Under the pieces are notes generated by a model. The model was not told where the DNA came from. It ran no database searches and saw nothing but the letters and a program-made list of their open reading frames with translations. The translations under genes and the position numbers were made by a program. Shown one piece after another: positions 13,801 to 28,800 of a stretch of DNA of 64,000 nt; positions within the stretch are counted from its first letter, which is position 1; each line of letters begins with the position of its first letter. Source of the stretch: Eudromia elegans (Eukaryota; Chordata; Aves; Tinamiformes; Tinamidae); assembly GCA_003342815.1 (NCBI GenBank), contig PTEX01000299.1, forward strand, positions 671,526 to 735,525, given 5' to 3'.

Positions 13801-16800
13801 CACAAATATGTATCATTCTTTAAAAGAAGTCTGAACGAATTACTGCACAACAAAGGATTTTTTTTGTGATAGGATGTATTATTCAAACACTGTACTTGTG
13901 AACTCTGGTGTCATTGGTCCATGACACAGTAAAGGAACTTGGATGCTCCTCGGGTATTTTGTCCTGTACTGATATTAATGCGAAACAACAAAATGAGAAT
14001 TGTATGTGTTCCACAACATGGAATAAAGCAACTGTCAACATAGGTCTGCACAAAACCAACAGATTTTGTTACCAATGAACAGCTTCTGTTAGGTTTAATA
14101 TAAAAATAACATCCTTTTTTCTTCCTTTTTTTTTTTTTTTTTTTAAACAAGCAGCTTTGCATTTGTATTTTTTCTGAAGTAAAATCTACTCTGTATGTAT
14201 ATAGCTGTTTCCTAGGTTACTTTGTTACTATATTGAGAGAGAGTAAACTGTGTTAGTTTAAGTGATAAATTACCTATGGCAGGTAGCTTAAAATTAAAGA
14301 GTTTAGTGGCCAATAAATTGGAAGAAGGGTTGTGATACATGAAACTCATAGTTTTGAGGAGAGTTCAAAATAATTGCATTGTTTTGGATGCTTTGAAGAT
14401 AAATGTATCTATAACTATCTAACCTCTGCAGTCTCCAGCAGTTTTACTGCAGGACTCTTCCTTACCTGTTGTAATTGAACTTTTACAGTCCTGCAGTCCT
14501 ATCAGGTCTGGGCATGCCGATGCTTATGATTAGGGAAGAACAATATTAGGGTAAAAGCATGGGAAATATTTTTTTAATTTAACTCAAGTGTTTGTGGAGC
14601 AAAAAAGGGGGTATTTTGTGCACTAGTCTTTATAGCATGATTAAAATTACTCAAGCTGTGTCAGATCTAGTGCTTTTCTACGTGTGTGACTTGTTAATTG
14701 CAGTGAATGCCCATGCTGACTGTCAATGGTCCAAGTTATGTCTCAGTCTTGACTGCAGCAGTTAGGTTAACAGTTTTCTTTGCCCTTTAACCTAGACTGT
14801 GGTTCGAACTTGTCTTTTGTAGCTCTGAATTAACAATATTGCTTTTCAATATGGTTTCACTTCATTACGATTGTAGATACTAGCAAATTANTTCCTGGAC
14901 AGTGGGCACCTGTATGTTTCAAAGCGATACATAAAACTACAACAACTGCTAAAATAAATGTTTTCAGGTAGAATGCTGATTGCTATAAGACTATCCTAGG
15001 GTTTTTTTAAACAAATTGGTATTTCAGGTCAAACAAAACATTGGTAAATATTAAAATTATTTCCTTAATAGTAATTTTTGTCATGCATTTATTAGTTTGA
15101 ATTTGTTTATAAAATCTAGAATTTATAAAGTTTAGAATTTATAACAACCCTGAAGCTTTCATTTGTGGAACTTTAAAAGCTTTGAATTGTCTACAGGTGG
15201 AAATATCTACAAATGTCCATCACCCTCAATAAAAAAAAGAATGATACCAGTTCAAATAAGGGTTAGATATGAATGTCAAAACAGAGTTGTCATATCCTAT
15301 TCCTGCATCTTATAATCTAATAAGAAATATTTTATTGTGAGTGTTGATTGGTGGTCGAGAGAGTGGCTGCTCTCTTTCAGTTCTTTTGAAGACTTAGATT
15401 TCCAAACTCAGTGGAATCTTGATACAAAATGTAAATGGCCATTATTCATACTTGCAATATGCTAACCGCTTGCGCATTGCTATTCAAAAGCTCTTTTGTC
15501 ATTTTTTTCTCTTTTCCTGTATTGTCTGCAAGTACAAGTTGCTATAGAAGCTTACTTCTTCAGCCCAAGAAGTTATACAACAGAGCCTCTGTCACACTCC
15601 ATACACAGGCACTGAAGCTTTTACTGCTTCTCCCCGTCTTTTGATTTGCAGATTTGAAAACCAGAGAGGATCGTTGTTATTCCTTGATTTTTTTTTTAAC
15701 TGCCTGTAGTGTTCAGTGGTAATAGGCTGACATGAAGTAAGCCAAGTAGTTCACCTGGAACTGATGCAAGCCTTTTTGAATNTGTTGCTTTCATGATATA
15801 AAACTTCTAACATGATGATAGAAGCTGTCCTCTCCCTTGGTAAGTTCTGAACATAGTCTGAAAGCTTTAAAAATTGGTATTATATCTACCTTCTCAATTT
15901 ATCTGTGAATTCTTTTTTTTTTNTTTTGACTTTCAGTTTTGTTTTGCCTTTGTGTGTCTTTAAAAAGCACACTAGTGTTAGAAGTTATCTCAGTCTGGAG
16001 CTACTTGTATGATTNTCACTCTCAAATATTTCACTCATATTGAGCTCCCTTCGTCTGTTGCTGAAAGGAATATTCTGAGGACCTCAAATCGTACTTGCAT
16101 TTTTTCTCAGAACATTTTTTCCTCTGTGGTGTTTGTGGTGGTTTTGTTTTGTTTTTTCTTTTCTCTCTTATTTACTTTCTTGATTTGATAATATTGTCAT
16201 CAAGTAGATATACATCTCTACCACCGATCTGGAGATCTTGGTTTTTAGTATGACTTTCTCGCTTTTCAAACTTGATACAGTGGTGCCTGCCCGCATGGCA
16301 CATGTTTTTACATACTAGAATTAATCTTTGAATCAAAAACCTTAGGAACTGCGAAGAAAGTGTTTTGCCCATCTTGAAAGCCATGCTATTTATCTGCTTC
16401 TGAAAACATAGCATGCTTAGGCATGCAGTTCTTGTAATTTATAAAGAGGAAAAAAATAAACCCTCAAACTAAGTGGGGCAGGGGGAGAAAAGGGAAAAAC
16501 TTCAGTGGAAGGTTTTTAATCAAGCAAGTTCCTAAAACTTCTGTAGTAGTGCCAACTATCACTTGTCTTCCAAGAGAAGGAAAGTTGTTTGCTGTTCTTT
16601 CTTGTTCAGTTTTCTACACAGTGAAAATTTAGAGTGAGATTGTTTTTTAGTGGGAGGAGTCACTTTCTTATATTTGTGCCTTTGTTTCATTACCTGCATC
16701 TAGGATCATGCTGTCCTTTCTCAAAAAGTCCAGTCTTCTTTCTAAGTCTGAACTAATGACAATAGGATAAGTAAAAGTAGCACATTTGGTGCATAGGCTT

Positions 16801-19800
16801 GAGGAACGCCCCATCTAGTGGATGNCCACAACTCACTTGCTCATTGTTCAGGCTCAGGTAGGGGGCTAAGATCAAACTGAAAATACCTTAATAAAAGCAA
16901 ATGCAGAGTGAGATGCTGCAATGTAAACAACATTGTATGTCAAAGCTGCGTAACTATTCCTTTTATTTTTTTTTTTAAATCAGCGTATCTGATAACAGGC
17001 TGAGAGACTTCCACTTAAATTTTCCTCTTTTTGTTCCCTCATGGAGTTATTAAGCCCTTCAAAGTTAATGTGACTTGTAAGGACAGAAGAAATACAAACA
17101 TCGTGGGAAATCCCATGGAAAATGTACCTGTGAAAATTTCCATCTGATGTGTATGGATAAAATAAGACCGACTAGCAAGCAGCAGGTTTTTAAGATCTTC
17201 TTAATGTGCTTATTTGTAGCAAAATAACCAAGGTATTTGATAAAACACGTGCCTGTTTCTCATTTAAAGTATAAAGGAGAGGTCCTTAGAGATACATAGA
17301 TAGCCCTGCCTAAGGCAGATAATGGGATGCTGTAAATACAGATGTCCCATGTTATGATACCACTTCTTTTTCTGCCAAAGAATGCAGAAGACAAATTTTA
17401 AACCCAGATGTTTGGATGTATTTGATTGGCAGGAAATTCCAAAATAACTGAGTACATGTTCTAACTTGGGAAACTCATTGCAAACTATGATAATTGAAAT
17501 AACCATCTTCAAAACTGGGTTTCCTGGATGATGGAAGGAAGGAGGTACCTCAATCCAACTTCTTTGAAGCAAGACAGGAAACGGGAGTGGAGGTCTGTTT
17601 TATTGCATCTAAAGACACTTCTCTCTACTCTTCAAGACAGACAGGGGATATAAGCTTTACTCTTCTGTGAACATAAATTGTGAACTGGAAGAAGAGGGAT
17701 GAGAGAGCTTGTCACTCAGCATGTGTTAGTCCTACTCCCTAAAGTGCCCACATCCATCTGCATATGGCTGAGGAAAATTTACCAAAAGAGAGTATTAACC
17801 AGTGCTCCACTGTTTCCTTTGTTCCTTTAAAGTAGCATTGCTTATCTTGGAGTTGATCTCTGAGTTGTAGATAATGAGATTTTTATCCAAATATAGATAA
17901 TTTCTAATTTGATTTTATGCATTATATATCTAGNATAGACATCAGATCCTGAGGAATTCCAGTCTTTTGGAGAGATTTGAATCTGCAGGTTGCCCAAGTG
18001 AAAAGATATCATCAAAAGTGACTTCTACAGAAGTCTGCAAAATTCTGCTTTCGATTTGAGCAAANAAGAGGAGGCAGGAACAAGAAATTTTCATCCATGT
18101 TTTAATTCTCTGGCTTTATCAGAAGCAGTTTGCATATTAAATGTCAAGATAGGAAAGCAGAACTGTTTCAAGTAGGTTAAACTGTTACTATAATTTCATG
18201 GCTCAGATATAGCATGTAAATTGGTGTGCCAAGGACGTGCCAAGTGTTAAAACATTATCTGGTTCTGAAGGTTGGGTTTCTGTTTTTTCTTGCTGGGAGT
18301 AGAGCAGTTAAGGATGAATTAGCAGGAATTAGCAGATTTTTCTTCTCCTACTCATTACTGATGCCTTTATAAACCTTAGCGTTTCCATAAACAGAACTCT
18401 CTCTCGAAGAAATGCCGGTGCAGGATTTGTTGATGGAGTACAAATGTAAAGTGCTGCCCACATTCAAGAGTATGACAGCAATATATATTTTAAAATATCA
18501 CTAGTGAAGTTTGAAGTCACTCACATAATAGTTGCTAATATATTAAAAAATATTTTCCCAATAAAGAGACATCCATTTCTGAAGTTNGTAGTAGTGTAAA
18601 TAGGCTGAAATGGGTTATTCTAAGGTACTGCCACAAAATATGGTTATGGTTCATTTGATATGCTGACATTGCTCACTCTGTATAGTGGAAGTCCATTTTA
18701 CTGAGTTTCAGAACATAACACTGAAATTATCAAATTTTAATATCCAAATATCTTCCTTAATTTTTTCTCTATCTCTTAGAGATATAAATAATCCTTTTTT
18801 AAATAAAGGCATTTTGTAGATCATATGTGTTCTGTGTTAAAGATCATATGAAATACACGGAATAACTCACTAATGTTTTTCTAAGTATGTTAAATTACCA
18901 CAGTATAATGNCCCATTTTTACAAAAAGCTTAAACAGAGCAATATTAAAATCTAAAGCATTTGGCTTTGCATTTCATTTTTGGCTTTATATTATGCTTCT
19001 GTTAACAGGGTTTATGTGTATTTATGGGTAGAGTTCATTTTTCTTTGGCTGAAATAGATATGAATAGGGTAGCAATGACTTAGGGAAGTCTGAAAAAATG
19101 TCTGTCTTCCTATGATGTTGTTTACCACTTTTTACTCTTCAGACTTTGTATTTTTATATCCTGGTGTCACTGTAGTCTGTTTTTGTCTTGTAAAAAAAGT
19201 CTTGCTTGTCCTCTAATGTTGGGATGAGGGGAGTGTTGTTAGGGCTACTGGTACTAAGTTCTTTACAGTAGTTTGTGCAGTCAAGCAGAAAAAGGAGTAA
19301 ACCTTACTGGTCTTACTGTGCGTTGCTTGCCAGATCAAAACAAAAGCTGTAATAATTCCTGACAGAGTTGTTCTGAAACTCTTGACAAAGTAAATAATCT
19401 TCAGTTAAAGATGAAATGGTGAAAAGCTTGAGGCTGTTTCTTTGCAAAGCAATAATTTCAAGTTTTTATTTCTAGGTCAGATGTCATATAGTTCTTTTGT
19501 TTTGTTCTAACCTTTGTCTTAATCTTCAAGTCCCAAAGGAAGACTAAAATCCTGTTTTGTTCATCCCATTCTGTTTAATTTAGTTTAAACTACCTTTCCA
19601 AAGAATTGCTGCTTCGTAAGTTAAAAGTGATGGCAGCGTAAGGCATGTCCCCTATGATCTTGGGTTTCTGAGAGCCAGAGAGTGTGTGAGAGAACTGGTA
19701 AAAATATTGAATGCCTCTTTTAAACTTTATGCAGGCACATATCTATTCCTTGGGTGCAACCTTGAAAGCAGCTATTGAATACATACTGGAACCTGAGACA

Positions 19801-22800
19801 GAATCGGAGTTTGGGCAAGATCTGCATGTTCTCCTTGAACAAATGCAAGAAGAGAAACCTGAAGATAGGCCAGATTTTGAGGTAAAACGCTCCATATTTT
19901 TAAGTGCGTTTTTTTTAATTTGTACAAAAATGGCAAGATTTGTGAATATGTGCTCATTAGTAGAGCAACCTGAAATGCAGATGTAAATGCTTTATGGTAA
20001 TTAATTTTTTAAGAAGATTGTATAAATACCCTTCTGGATTTGTCTTGTTAAATATTAAATGAGAAGAATCATTTAGGAGAGGGAGAAAAAGGGGGAAGGA
20101 GAGAGAGAAAGAAAGGAAGAGACAGAGACAATGTAAAAGGCTTTATGTAATGGGGGGGAAAAAGAAGAGCATAATGAGTCAGATGATGCTTGGATTGAAT
20201 TCAAGAAAGGGATGGGCAGAGTAACTAATACATAATACATATACTAATACAATAACTTATAGACCCTTGCAAGAGTTTTGTAGGCTCTGTCACAGCTGGG
20301 TGTCTGTATCCTTTTTTTTTTTTTTTCCTGTCTTTTCTCAGTCTGATATGTTAACCATCAGAGGCATTTTCTTCCGCTCAGCAGAAGAGTAGTTAAATGG
20401 CTTTAATGGGGACTTTAGGAGAAGCTTCTCAGAGCCACGTGGGGTTTTGTCAGTGTTTGCCTAACAAGAGTCGCCAGGGAAGCAGTAGGATGCATCTGGA
20501 AAGAGAACCTCCTACTTCCTGCCCCTACAGACAGTTTTTAAGTGTGTGAATATCTGTAGCTAACACTGAGTGGATACCACTGCTTATTAAATGATACCTA
20601 GGCTACAGAATAGAGATGTTTATGTGCTACTGTTCCTTTAGACCTGGTAGTTCTGTTTCTTTAATATGGAATGTTCTCTGGATATCTGTATTTCTCTTTT
20701 TNAAAAAGATTCAGAATTTACCTCTGTTGTGATATTGGTAATAAATATATATATTCGTACTGCCTATATCACTAGATTAAAATGAATCATCATCTGTTTA
20801 AAAAATAATCCACATTCTAGCTTTTTACATTTTCATTAGGTTATTAAGCATAATATCTAAGAATAAGCAACCAAAATTAATCATCTTAATATTTCCTAGC
20901 TGTAGNCTAGAATTTGAACTGTATAAAATAATTACATGATGTTCCATGTAAAAATAAGAGTTCAGCTACATAATAGAAGTAAAATAATGAATGGTGCAGA
21001 CACCTTTAANGTAAAATCTTGTTTATAAATTCAGCTGTATTGTGTGATTCAAGTTAGTCAAAATTTATAATTCTTATCAGTATTAAGTATTTAACATGAA
21101 TTTTCTCTAGAGCATTTTGTCATTATGCGAAGAAAAACTGAAGATCGCTTCATCAAGTAATATTTGTCGAAGTCTATCTGCTGTTGGAAGAAGAGTTCTT
21201 TCAATTGAATCATTTGGTGCTTCTCAAGGTAAGCTTAAAATGTATTTAGTTTAGAATTTGTATGCTTTCTGAAATAGCTAATGATTTTTAAAATGTTACG
21301 GTTTTGTGTACTTCTCTGTTAGAGGGTCTTTTCTGGATATCCAGAATTCATTATTAAATATTTGCAGGCTTGGGGTGGCAGGGAGGAATAGACAACACAA
21401 AACTCTGTTGAACATAATATATTTTGAATAAATGTCTATTTTAACTTATTTTAACTATCTATAGACTATCCTTTATGATTAAAAGTGAGTGTTCTCCCAC
21501 TTTTTGTAACAAAGAAGTAGTGGCAGAAAAGGATATATAGAAACTAGGAAAGATGAGAAGTTTTTAATATGTATTTAATGTAAGTACCTGTTTTTTGCAT
21601 CTAGATGGCTGTGATAACATGTGGAAGGGAAGAATGTGTCAGAGAAGTTTGGGATCTAAAATATTTTCAGATGAGAAAAACAGCATAGCAGGTGATTGCT
21701 CTGCAGTGGAAGATGTGACAACTGCTTGTCACAAGGACTGTTCAGTAGTTACTGTGGTGACTGGCAGAGAAAGTGGATTAACGGAAATGCAAATTGATTT
21801 CAATAATGAGAAATCTCAACGTTCTCAAATTGCAACTCAAGTTAAAAAGATCAAAGAGGTGGATAAACATGCAGTATATAATGACAGTTTTGCTAGTGTT
21901 GCTCTGGATATAAAATCATGTATTACTGACATGGAGCGAGATGGCATTTTTAGGAAAGGTTCTCTGAGAAAAATTAAGACCTTTCCAAAGCTACCACTTG
22001 AAGCTTCAGATACAAATCCCTTTTTCCCATCTGTAACCAACAGTGGACTGCTAGCAAGGAAAAATCCCTTTCTTACACAAGAACCACTACCTCTAGAGAA
22101 TAACAATGAGGTTGCTTTTTCAAAGGGAAATCTTAATTCATTTGCTATTAGTAATCCACCAAAAGTAGAACCAAAGAATCACCAGGTTAATGATCTTCAT
22201 TTAGAAGCTCCTTGTGTGCGTACACAGGTCTCTGGCACGATCTTGGAAGAACACATGTTGCTTATTAATGGTAAAAATACAGTCTTTCTGTCATCTCATC
22301 ACAAAGACTGTTCTGATGCTACCTCTGAAATGCCATATATGGCTGCTGTGCTAAACAGCCCTAAACAGTCCATTGCTGAAACAACAATGCTAGACAGTTA
22401 CATGGAGCTGGAAGACTGCGCTGAAACTTCTCAAGGGCCACATGAAAATTCTTCAATACATTTGAACAAGATGGATGCAGTGTTAACAACAAAACCCCCT
22501 GGGAACAGATACGGATCAAATCTAATTAGTTCTCCAGAATTAAGCAACAGTGTGATGGGCGCAAACAATAATGAAGATAATCTTTGTGGAGGCAGAGGGT
22601 CAGAAATCAAAAATAATGAGCAGGTAGTAAAAATAAAGTCTTCATTATATAGTTGTTGTAGTCATTTATGTGGAGAGGAAATGACTTAAGTACTGTGTGA
22701 TTGCTTCCCCCACCTCCAGCAATATTGTGTGCTGCAGAACAGAATTTTGCTATACTGCACACTTTTGAGTTCACATTGGAAACATGATCATCCTTTTTTT

Positions 22801-25800
22801 CTCTTTAAAAGTCATTTATCCTATTGCAAAATCAACATCCCTTTAACTTTTTTAATGAAGCATACTGGTGTGCACTCACTAGTGTGTTAGTGTAGCATAA
22901 TTTTTAGATAGTTACATTTGTAAGAATACCTTACCAAAGCATATGGAGATTTTTGACTCTTTATGTTGTTGTCAGTAAATTAAGTTCAATAACTTGCAGT
23001 AGACTGCCCAGCTGCTTATGAAAATTGTAGGATTCCTGGGTATAAACCTGACCTTTTTGAAATCAACAGCAGTATCCCATCTGCTTCAGGCAGAGAAAAG
23101 ATTCCACTTTTTTTTTTAATCTACATATACATTTAGTATTTGCGGAATTGTACACNAGCTATAACTATCCTGTGTTCTTAAATCACTACTTCTATGTGTG
23201 TTGTGTATATTTCATGATCAAGATCAAATATGTGCACAATATGATGGATATNTTTTGAGCATTTTCTCTCTATAATAGCCAAGTAAGAAAAGTTGACTTT
23301 TTTTGTCTACTAGAATTCAGTGATAGCTAGTGTAGCGTGATCTTTTATCTGCACAGATTACAGATTCTCAGGGTGGACAAGTTTGGTCCTCTGACTAGAT
23401 GGTTTTCTCTCATGCCACACTTGAAGATATATAAGCAATCCACGTAATAGGAGAACTGATGGTTAAAAATGCAGGATGCTCGATGCTCATGTAGCTGTGC
23501 TGTGACTTGGAAAGAATGAGCAGCACAAGCATTCAGTACACACTTCATTTCCAGAAATGATGCTTAGGTAAAGACTTTTCCAAAGTCGTGTCTACTGACA
23601 GCTCTGTTCTTGCCTAGCAGCTTGTCCTTCAGTCATCTAGTGCAGTGGCCTCTAGGGTTGTTTTCAGTCTGTATCCTATCCTAGTTTCACCCTGCTCAGA
23701 CACCTCCACTGGAGTAGTAATCAGTGATAGTCAACTAGGTAAGGAGCTGTGACTATGATTAATAATAGGTCATCCATTTCTTAGCTGTAACAAAAAACTG
23801 TTCTTATCGCCTTTTCCTCTTTCCGTTTCTTCTCCTCCAAATACCGTCTGTGCTTATCAAATTCATAATGCAGGAGGGTAGTAAAAATGGATCAGGACCT
23901 TATGGCATGGTTTTGTGGTCTCAGAGTTGTTCACTGAATGCGTTTATTTAATGCGTATTTATTTCTTTATTTGACTCTTAAATCCCTTTTTTTCTTCAAA
24001 CTCTAGGAAAGGATCCTTTTGTTGCAGGCACTTTTTTTCCTACCTCTCCTCCTGCTCCAGGCTATGCAACCCTGTGCACTTCAGAGGGGAGTGAAACAGG
24101 ATCATGAGCTCTAAAATCATTCCAAAGTCGCGTACGTCTGCTCTGTCATTTGTTCCCCTGGACTTCCATGAATCTGCTTTATTTTGTAGAGGTGCTTGTA
24201 TTTTATCCAAGGATCATGGCAGCTTCTCAACCATTGACGTCTTATGAGAAAGCTGGTTATGTCTTAGAGCTGTTGCTGTCCCTTGAATATTATCTGTAGT
24301 CTGTCATCTGTATTATGTCATGAAATTCCTTTCCTGTATTCTTTTTTGTTCTTTTTTGGCAGATGTTTATAAATCTGAAAATAATTGAATGCAGTTTGTC
24401 AGAAAGAGGGTGACAGATAATTCTAGCTGTCAGATCNCTGTAAAGCCATGCAATTTGTTGGTTTGTTTAGGGTTTTTTTGTTTTGTTTTGTTTTCTCCTC
24501 CCTCTTTTCTTTTCCCAGTGGTATAAAGACATTTTACTTGAGANTCAGCTGGCTAACCATGGAAATGGACTTACCTCAAGCTCTGCTTAGCTAGAGAAGT
24601 ATGTGTGATAAATAGGCTGCCATCACTTAAGAGCATGAACTGAGTGCATTGAGAAGTGCTCCTTTAGGAAAGAAGTCTATTGAATTAAGACCTATATTCT
24701 GTCCTCACTGGACTATGAGGATCAGGTTTTAAGTCTGTCTGGGTACATAAGGATGCTTTCAAGTGAGGTTAATCTGCTCCACCTAGGTCATTAGCCTTTT
24801 TGAAATCACCTTTTGAAATTACCTTTTAAAAGGTAATGATTATTCCAGCTACCTAAGAAGTAGACTAGCAAACATGGTCTGAATTTTGACAGTAAGGTAC
24901 CTAATATCCAGGAAACCAGAGATTTATAAAACTTTTTTTTCAGTAGGAAAAAAAAAGAGGTTTTACAGAATCAATCTTTGGTTTTGGTAATAAATTGCAG
25001 CAAATGTTCAGGTCATGCCACTTAAACAATCTCTACAGAGCATAATGTTTTCAAATCTTACGTTGTAAGTAATCTAGGAGAGAGGGTTGTGTTTTTGGTT
25101 TTATGGTTTTTTGATTAGATGGAGCAAAGCATTTATCAACTTTTGTAAGCAATACCTATAGTTATGCAATGATATGAGTGGTTGTATTTCAAGTCTTCTC
25201 CTTAGCAAAGGGGGGATGGGAGGTTAAGAAGCTTTTCAGCTCTCTCCTTTTTCTCTGTTAGAAGCCAGGTTTTATTCCTCAGGTTTCTAGACCTGGCTCT
25301 TTGTGCCTCTGTCCTACCCCAACAACTGCAAGAATAACACCATATTGCACTNTCCTTTCGTTCCATATTTTACAACTGTTTTCTCTCTGGCATTTTTAGT
25401 TCTCTTACATTTCTGAATGCTAGTTTTAACAAATACCTAAACATACTTGAATTTAAGAGACTAGTAAGCGAGTCTGAGTGCTCATTTGCTGCAAAGGAAC
25501 AAAATGTCTTTTCAGTCTCTGGACTAAATGGTTCACACCTCATAAGAGGATTTACAGTGCTACTCTTTTACCCNTTCTCTGTGATAGATAAACGTGATTA
25601 TTGCAAACAGAGCTTTTGAATTATTATCTCTAGCACTTCTCATAAGTATTGCTTGTTCTGTAGAGAGTGCAATACAAGTCCCATCCGGCCAAAGATCAAC
25701 CTTGTCTACTCTGGAGAATAAGTGTTTTTTCTTACCTATCAGTAGTACTTCTCCAGTGGACAATATTTTTCTAAAACCCCAAAACTGTTGCTTAATGTTG

Positions 25801-28800
25801 TGTGCTATACTGCTAATAGGCACTACTAAAAATATTTGCTTGCTGTTGTCTTGCTACTGCAGTGTATCTTGTGAGGGATTTCTTAACATTTTTATAGTTT
25901 TGCATGCCATAAATAAATATTTTTCACTTCAAGTTTGAGTGGAAATCCTTTATTTCTCTAGTCAATTTCATTCCAATCAGGTGTGTCTCATCTCTAATGC
26001 TTTTAAATGTTGCTCTGATTCAAATGTTATGGCTTTCACATGGGAAGGGTTGACAGGAACCTGGCAAACACACTTTTTTTTTTCGTGTTAGTCATTCATA
26101 CCCAGTCAAGCATGAGAGAAGTGAAAACCCTTGTCGCTGAAGAATGACACTTAAACACAAGGGAAATAACACTTGCAGAAAAGTTGTCTGTTCCCGAAAT
26201 AGTAGTCCTTAGGAAAAGAATCAAGTCCTTACTTGCTTTGGCTGTTTAATATATGCCAGCATATTTTATATGAATTTAAATATAAAATATGCCATTGTAT
26301 TTGTAAAATATTTTACTGTTAGCATAGTTTCAATAATTGCTAAAATTATATCTATTGAGTTCTGATGTCAGCAATGAAAAAGAAGGCCCAATAAATGCTT
26401 TGACTGAAACTGAAGGAAAAAAATTTGTTTTCTCAATATGTGAGATATAATATAATCTTTTTGTCATAAAGCAAAATGTTACCATTATGTAGCTTTAGGC
26501 AGTAATCAACCATATGACTTTTTAATATTTTTAGTCAAATTTTCTGTGGTGAGGGGAAAAAATTATTTAAATTTCCTTTATGAAAGCATAAATTTTAGAA
26601 CANGAAGTAGAAATTCCAGAAATGGGCACTGGATTAAAATTCTGCTTGTTTTTTGGTGTGGTAATCAGCAATGCTAATATGCTAATTTTTACATCTCAGC
26701 ACTGAAGTAAGTAGAGATAGTGAGCAACATTAATGAGTTTAGTGCAGTGGACCTGAGGCTATTTGCGTGCTGAATGGTGGTTGAGCTGTCAAAATAGATA
26801 ATTAAGAAGCAAACTTAAAGCATGATATGGCCTGTTTTGCCTGTATATTAGATAGGTACTTTCTAGCACTTAAGACTTTTTGCATTACAAAATGATAACA
26901 GCCAGGAATTAAGTCTGGACTTGGATGGAAGACAGATGTCTAAGTAAGGGAAACTTCCACTTACCTGTTTACCAAAACATAAGGAAGTTCAGTGNAATCG
27001 AATGTCTGATAAGCTGAATACCTCCTTTAAGGCATAAATAAAAATTGTCTCATAACTCTACGCTAGGAGGCCTTTTTTTCCTCTTTCTAGACTCTGCATA
27101 CTGTTCATCACAATTCCTACATCCTTTTTCTGAGATACAAGTTCAGCACCTGATGTCTTCTCATCTCCTGTTTTCTTTTACTTTCTTCTTTTTTTGTCAT
27201 AAACTTTTGCTGCTGTTCCTCTTAGGGTTCTTTCTCCTACTTTTCTGCTATATTTAAAACTCTACCATTTCTTTCATCTTCTAGAGAGCTTGGATATGCT
27301 GGAAGTGANGAGAAATGAATTTGAACTCTCTATCGCAGCTGAATTCACTGTCCAGTTTAGTGGGAAATGGCTTTTTCTCTCGCTAACTGTTGATCTCCTC
27401 CAGCCACAAGAGCCCATTTGTGTACACAATGGAGAAAGGCCATCTTGGTCTACTGCAGAACCTCTAGGGACACAAACTTCAGGAGGAGATATTTTCTGAG
27501 AGACACATGGCAGAGGTTCTTTGTATTGGGGGAAAAAGTATCCCAAAATATTCTTCTTTCAATTCAAACTGTAGAATTCTTCTGCTGGTTTTGTTTTGTT
27601 TTTTCCTTTTGCATGTCAGCTGTCCATTCATTTGAAGCTTATCTGCTGTTTTTATGGTGAAACATAAAAACATGGCAAAGAGTTTGTGAGCAGAGGCATT
27701 TCTGAGGCAGTTGAGAAGTGTTATTCTACCAGCAGACGATCACAATCCTGGTGGAGGACAGCAAACAGTCAACAAAATGAAGCTCTGTCTGGTTGAAAGA
27801 GTCTCTAGACTTGTTCATTCCTCTGACTAACTGGTCTCTTCTTCCCAGCTGTTCAGCTGTGTCATATTGTCAGACACTTGGTTATATTTATAGATGTGGT
27901 CAAGGCAAATGTTTGCAAAAGAACTCTGTGCTCGAGCACTGATGACAGCAAAATTTGGAAATGAAGTTTAACCCAATTACCTATGTTTATATCTATCTGT
28001 ACTAAAATGACAACTTTTTGCAAAGTGACAGCAAGAAGTATGTAACAGTACAAGCGTCCAATTCTGTTTATGGTATTTTGGAGGTGGAGAGGTAATGTAA
28101 TTTTTTAAGTAAATTAAAAGCAGTGATTGCTGGCACATCTTATTAAAAATTAGTAGGTTATTTGGCTCTCATTAAAGGGACACTTAAACAGGAGAAAACC
28201 AAAGGAAACCAAAGTATTCACCTTCTTTGGTGGCAGTATATATTAAGATATCAACAAAGCTGTAGAAATTAATATGATTCTCTTTTTTTTTTCCTCTGTA
28301 GATTACAGGAAAGTTGTTTGTTTGTTGATCTTGATTAAAGGTAATGCAGTAACCTATCCATTATATGTTGTGTTATAAAATCCAAACAGTACCTCACCAG
28401 AGAGTGATCTGTAAGCAGGATCATGAAAAATTGACTGCAGCAAATGACAGTTCAGAGCTTGACTTTGTCAAACACATCATGTAGCACTACCATTCTGTGT
28501 AATCAGACTGCAAGATCAGATCCCTGGGAATATTTAGATCTTGGAATATAAAGGTTTTTATTAATAACAAATATTTTTGAGGCTTGTAATTTTGGTTTTA
28601 ATTCTTTTTTTTTTTTTCTCCACGGTTAAATTAATCCTGAATTGATGTTGGTAGTTCTCCAACCTGGCTTAAACTTGCAATATAGAAATAGTTAAATATC
28701 TTAGAGTCTGCATATGCAACAGAGAATACCCTGCGCTGTTTTAAATAATTTGATGGTCTGCATTAACTCAGAGGGATCTGCCTGCACTAAGTTACCTTTC

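Noticed and set aside
16801-16833. A second possible CTCF site (CCATCTAGTGGATG)
   Set aside because: It misses the conserved GGC of the core and contains an N next to the key bases.
20075-20129. Purine tract in intron 4 as a functional element
   Set aside because: Simple low-complexity sequence with no consensus beyond GA richness; not worth a separate finding.
22624-22689. Exon 6 as the last coding exon of a short gene
   Set aside because: Exon 7 continues in phase 0 with KIND2 homology, and no polyadenylation signal is evident shortly after the TAA.
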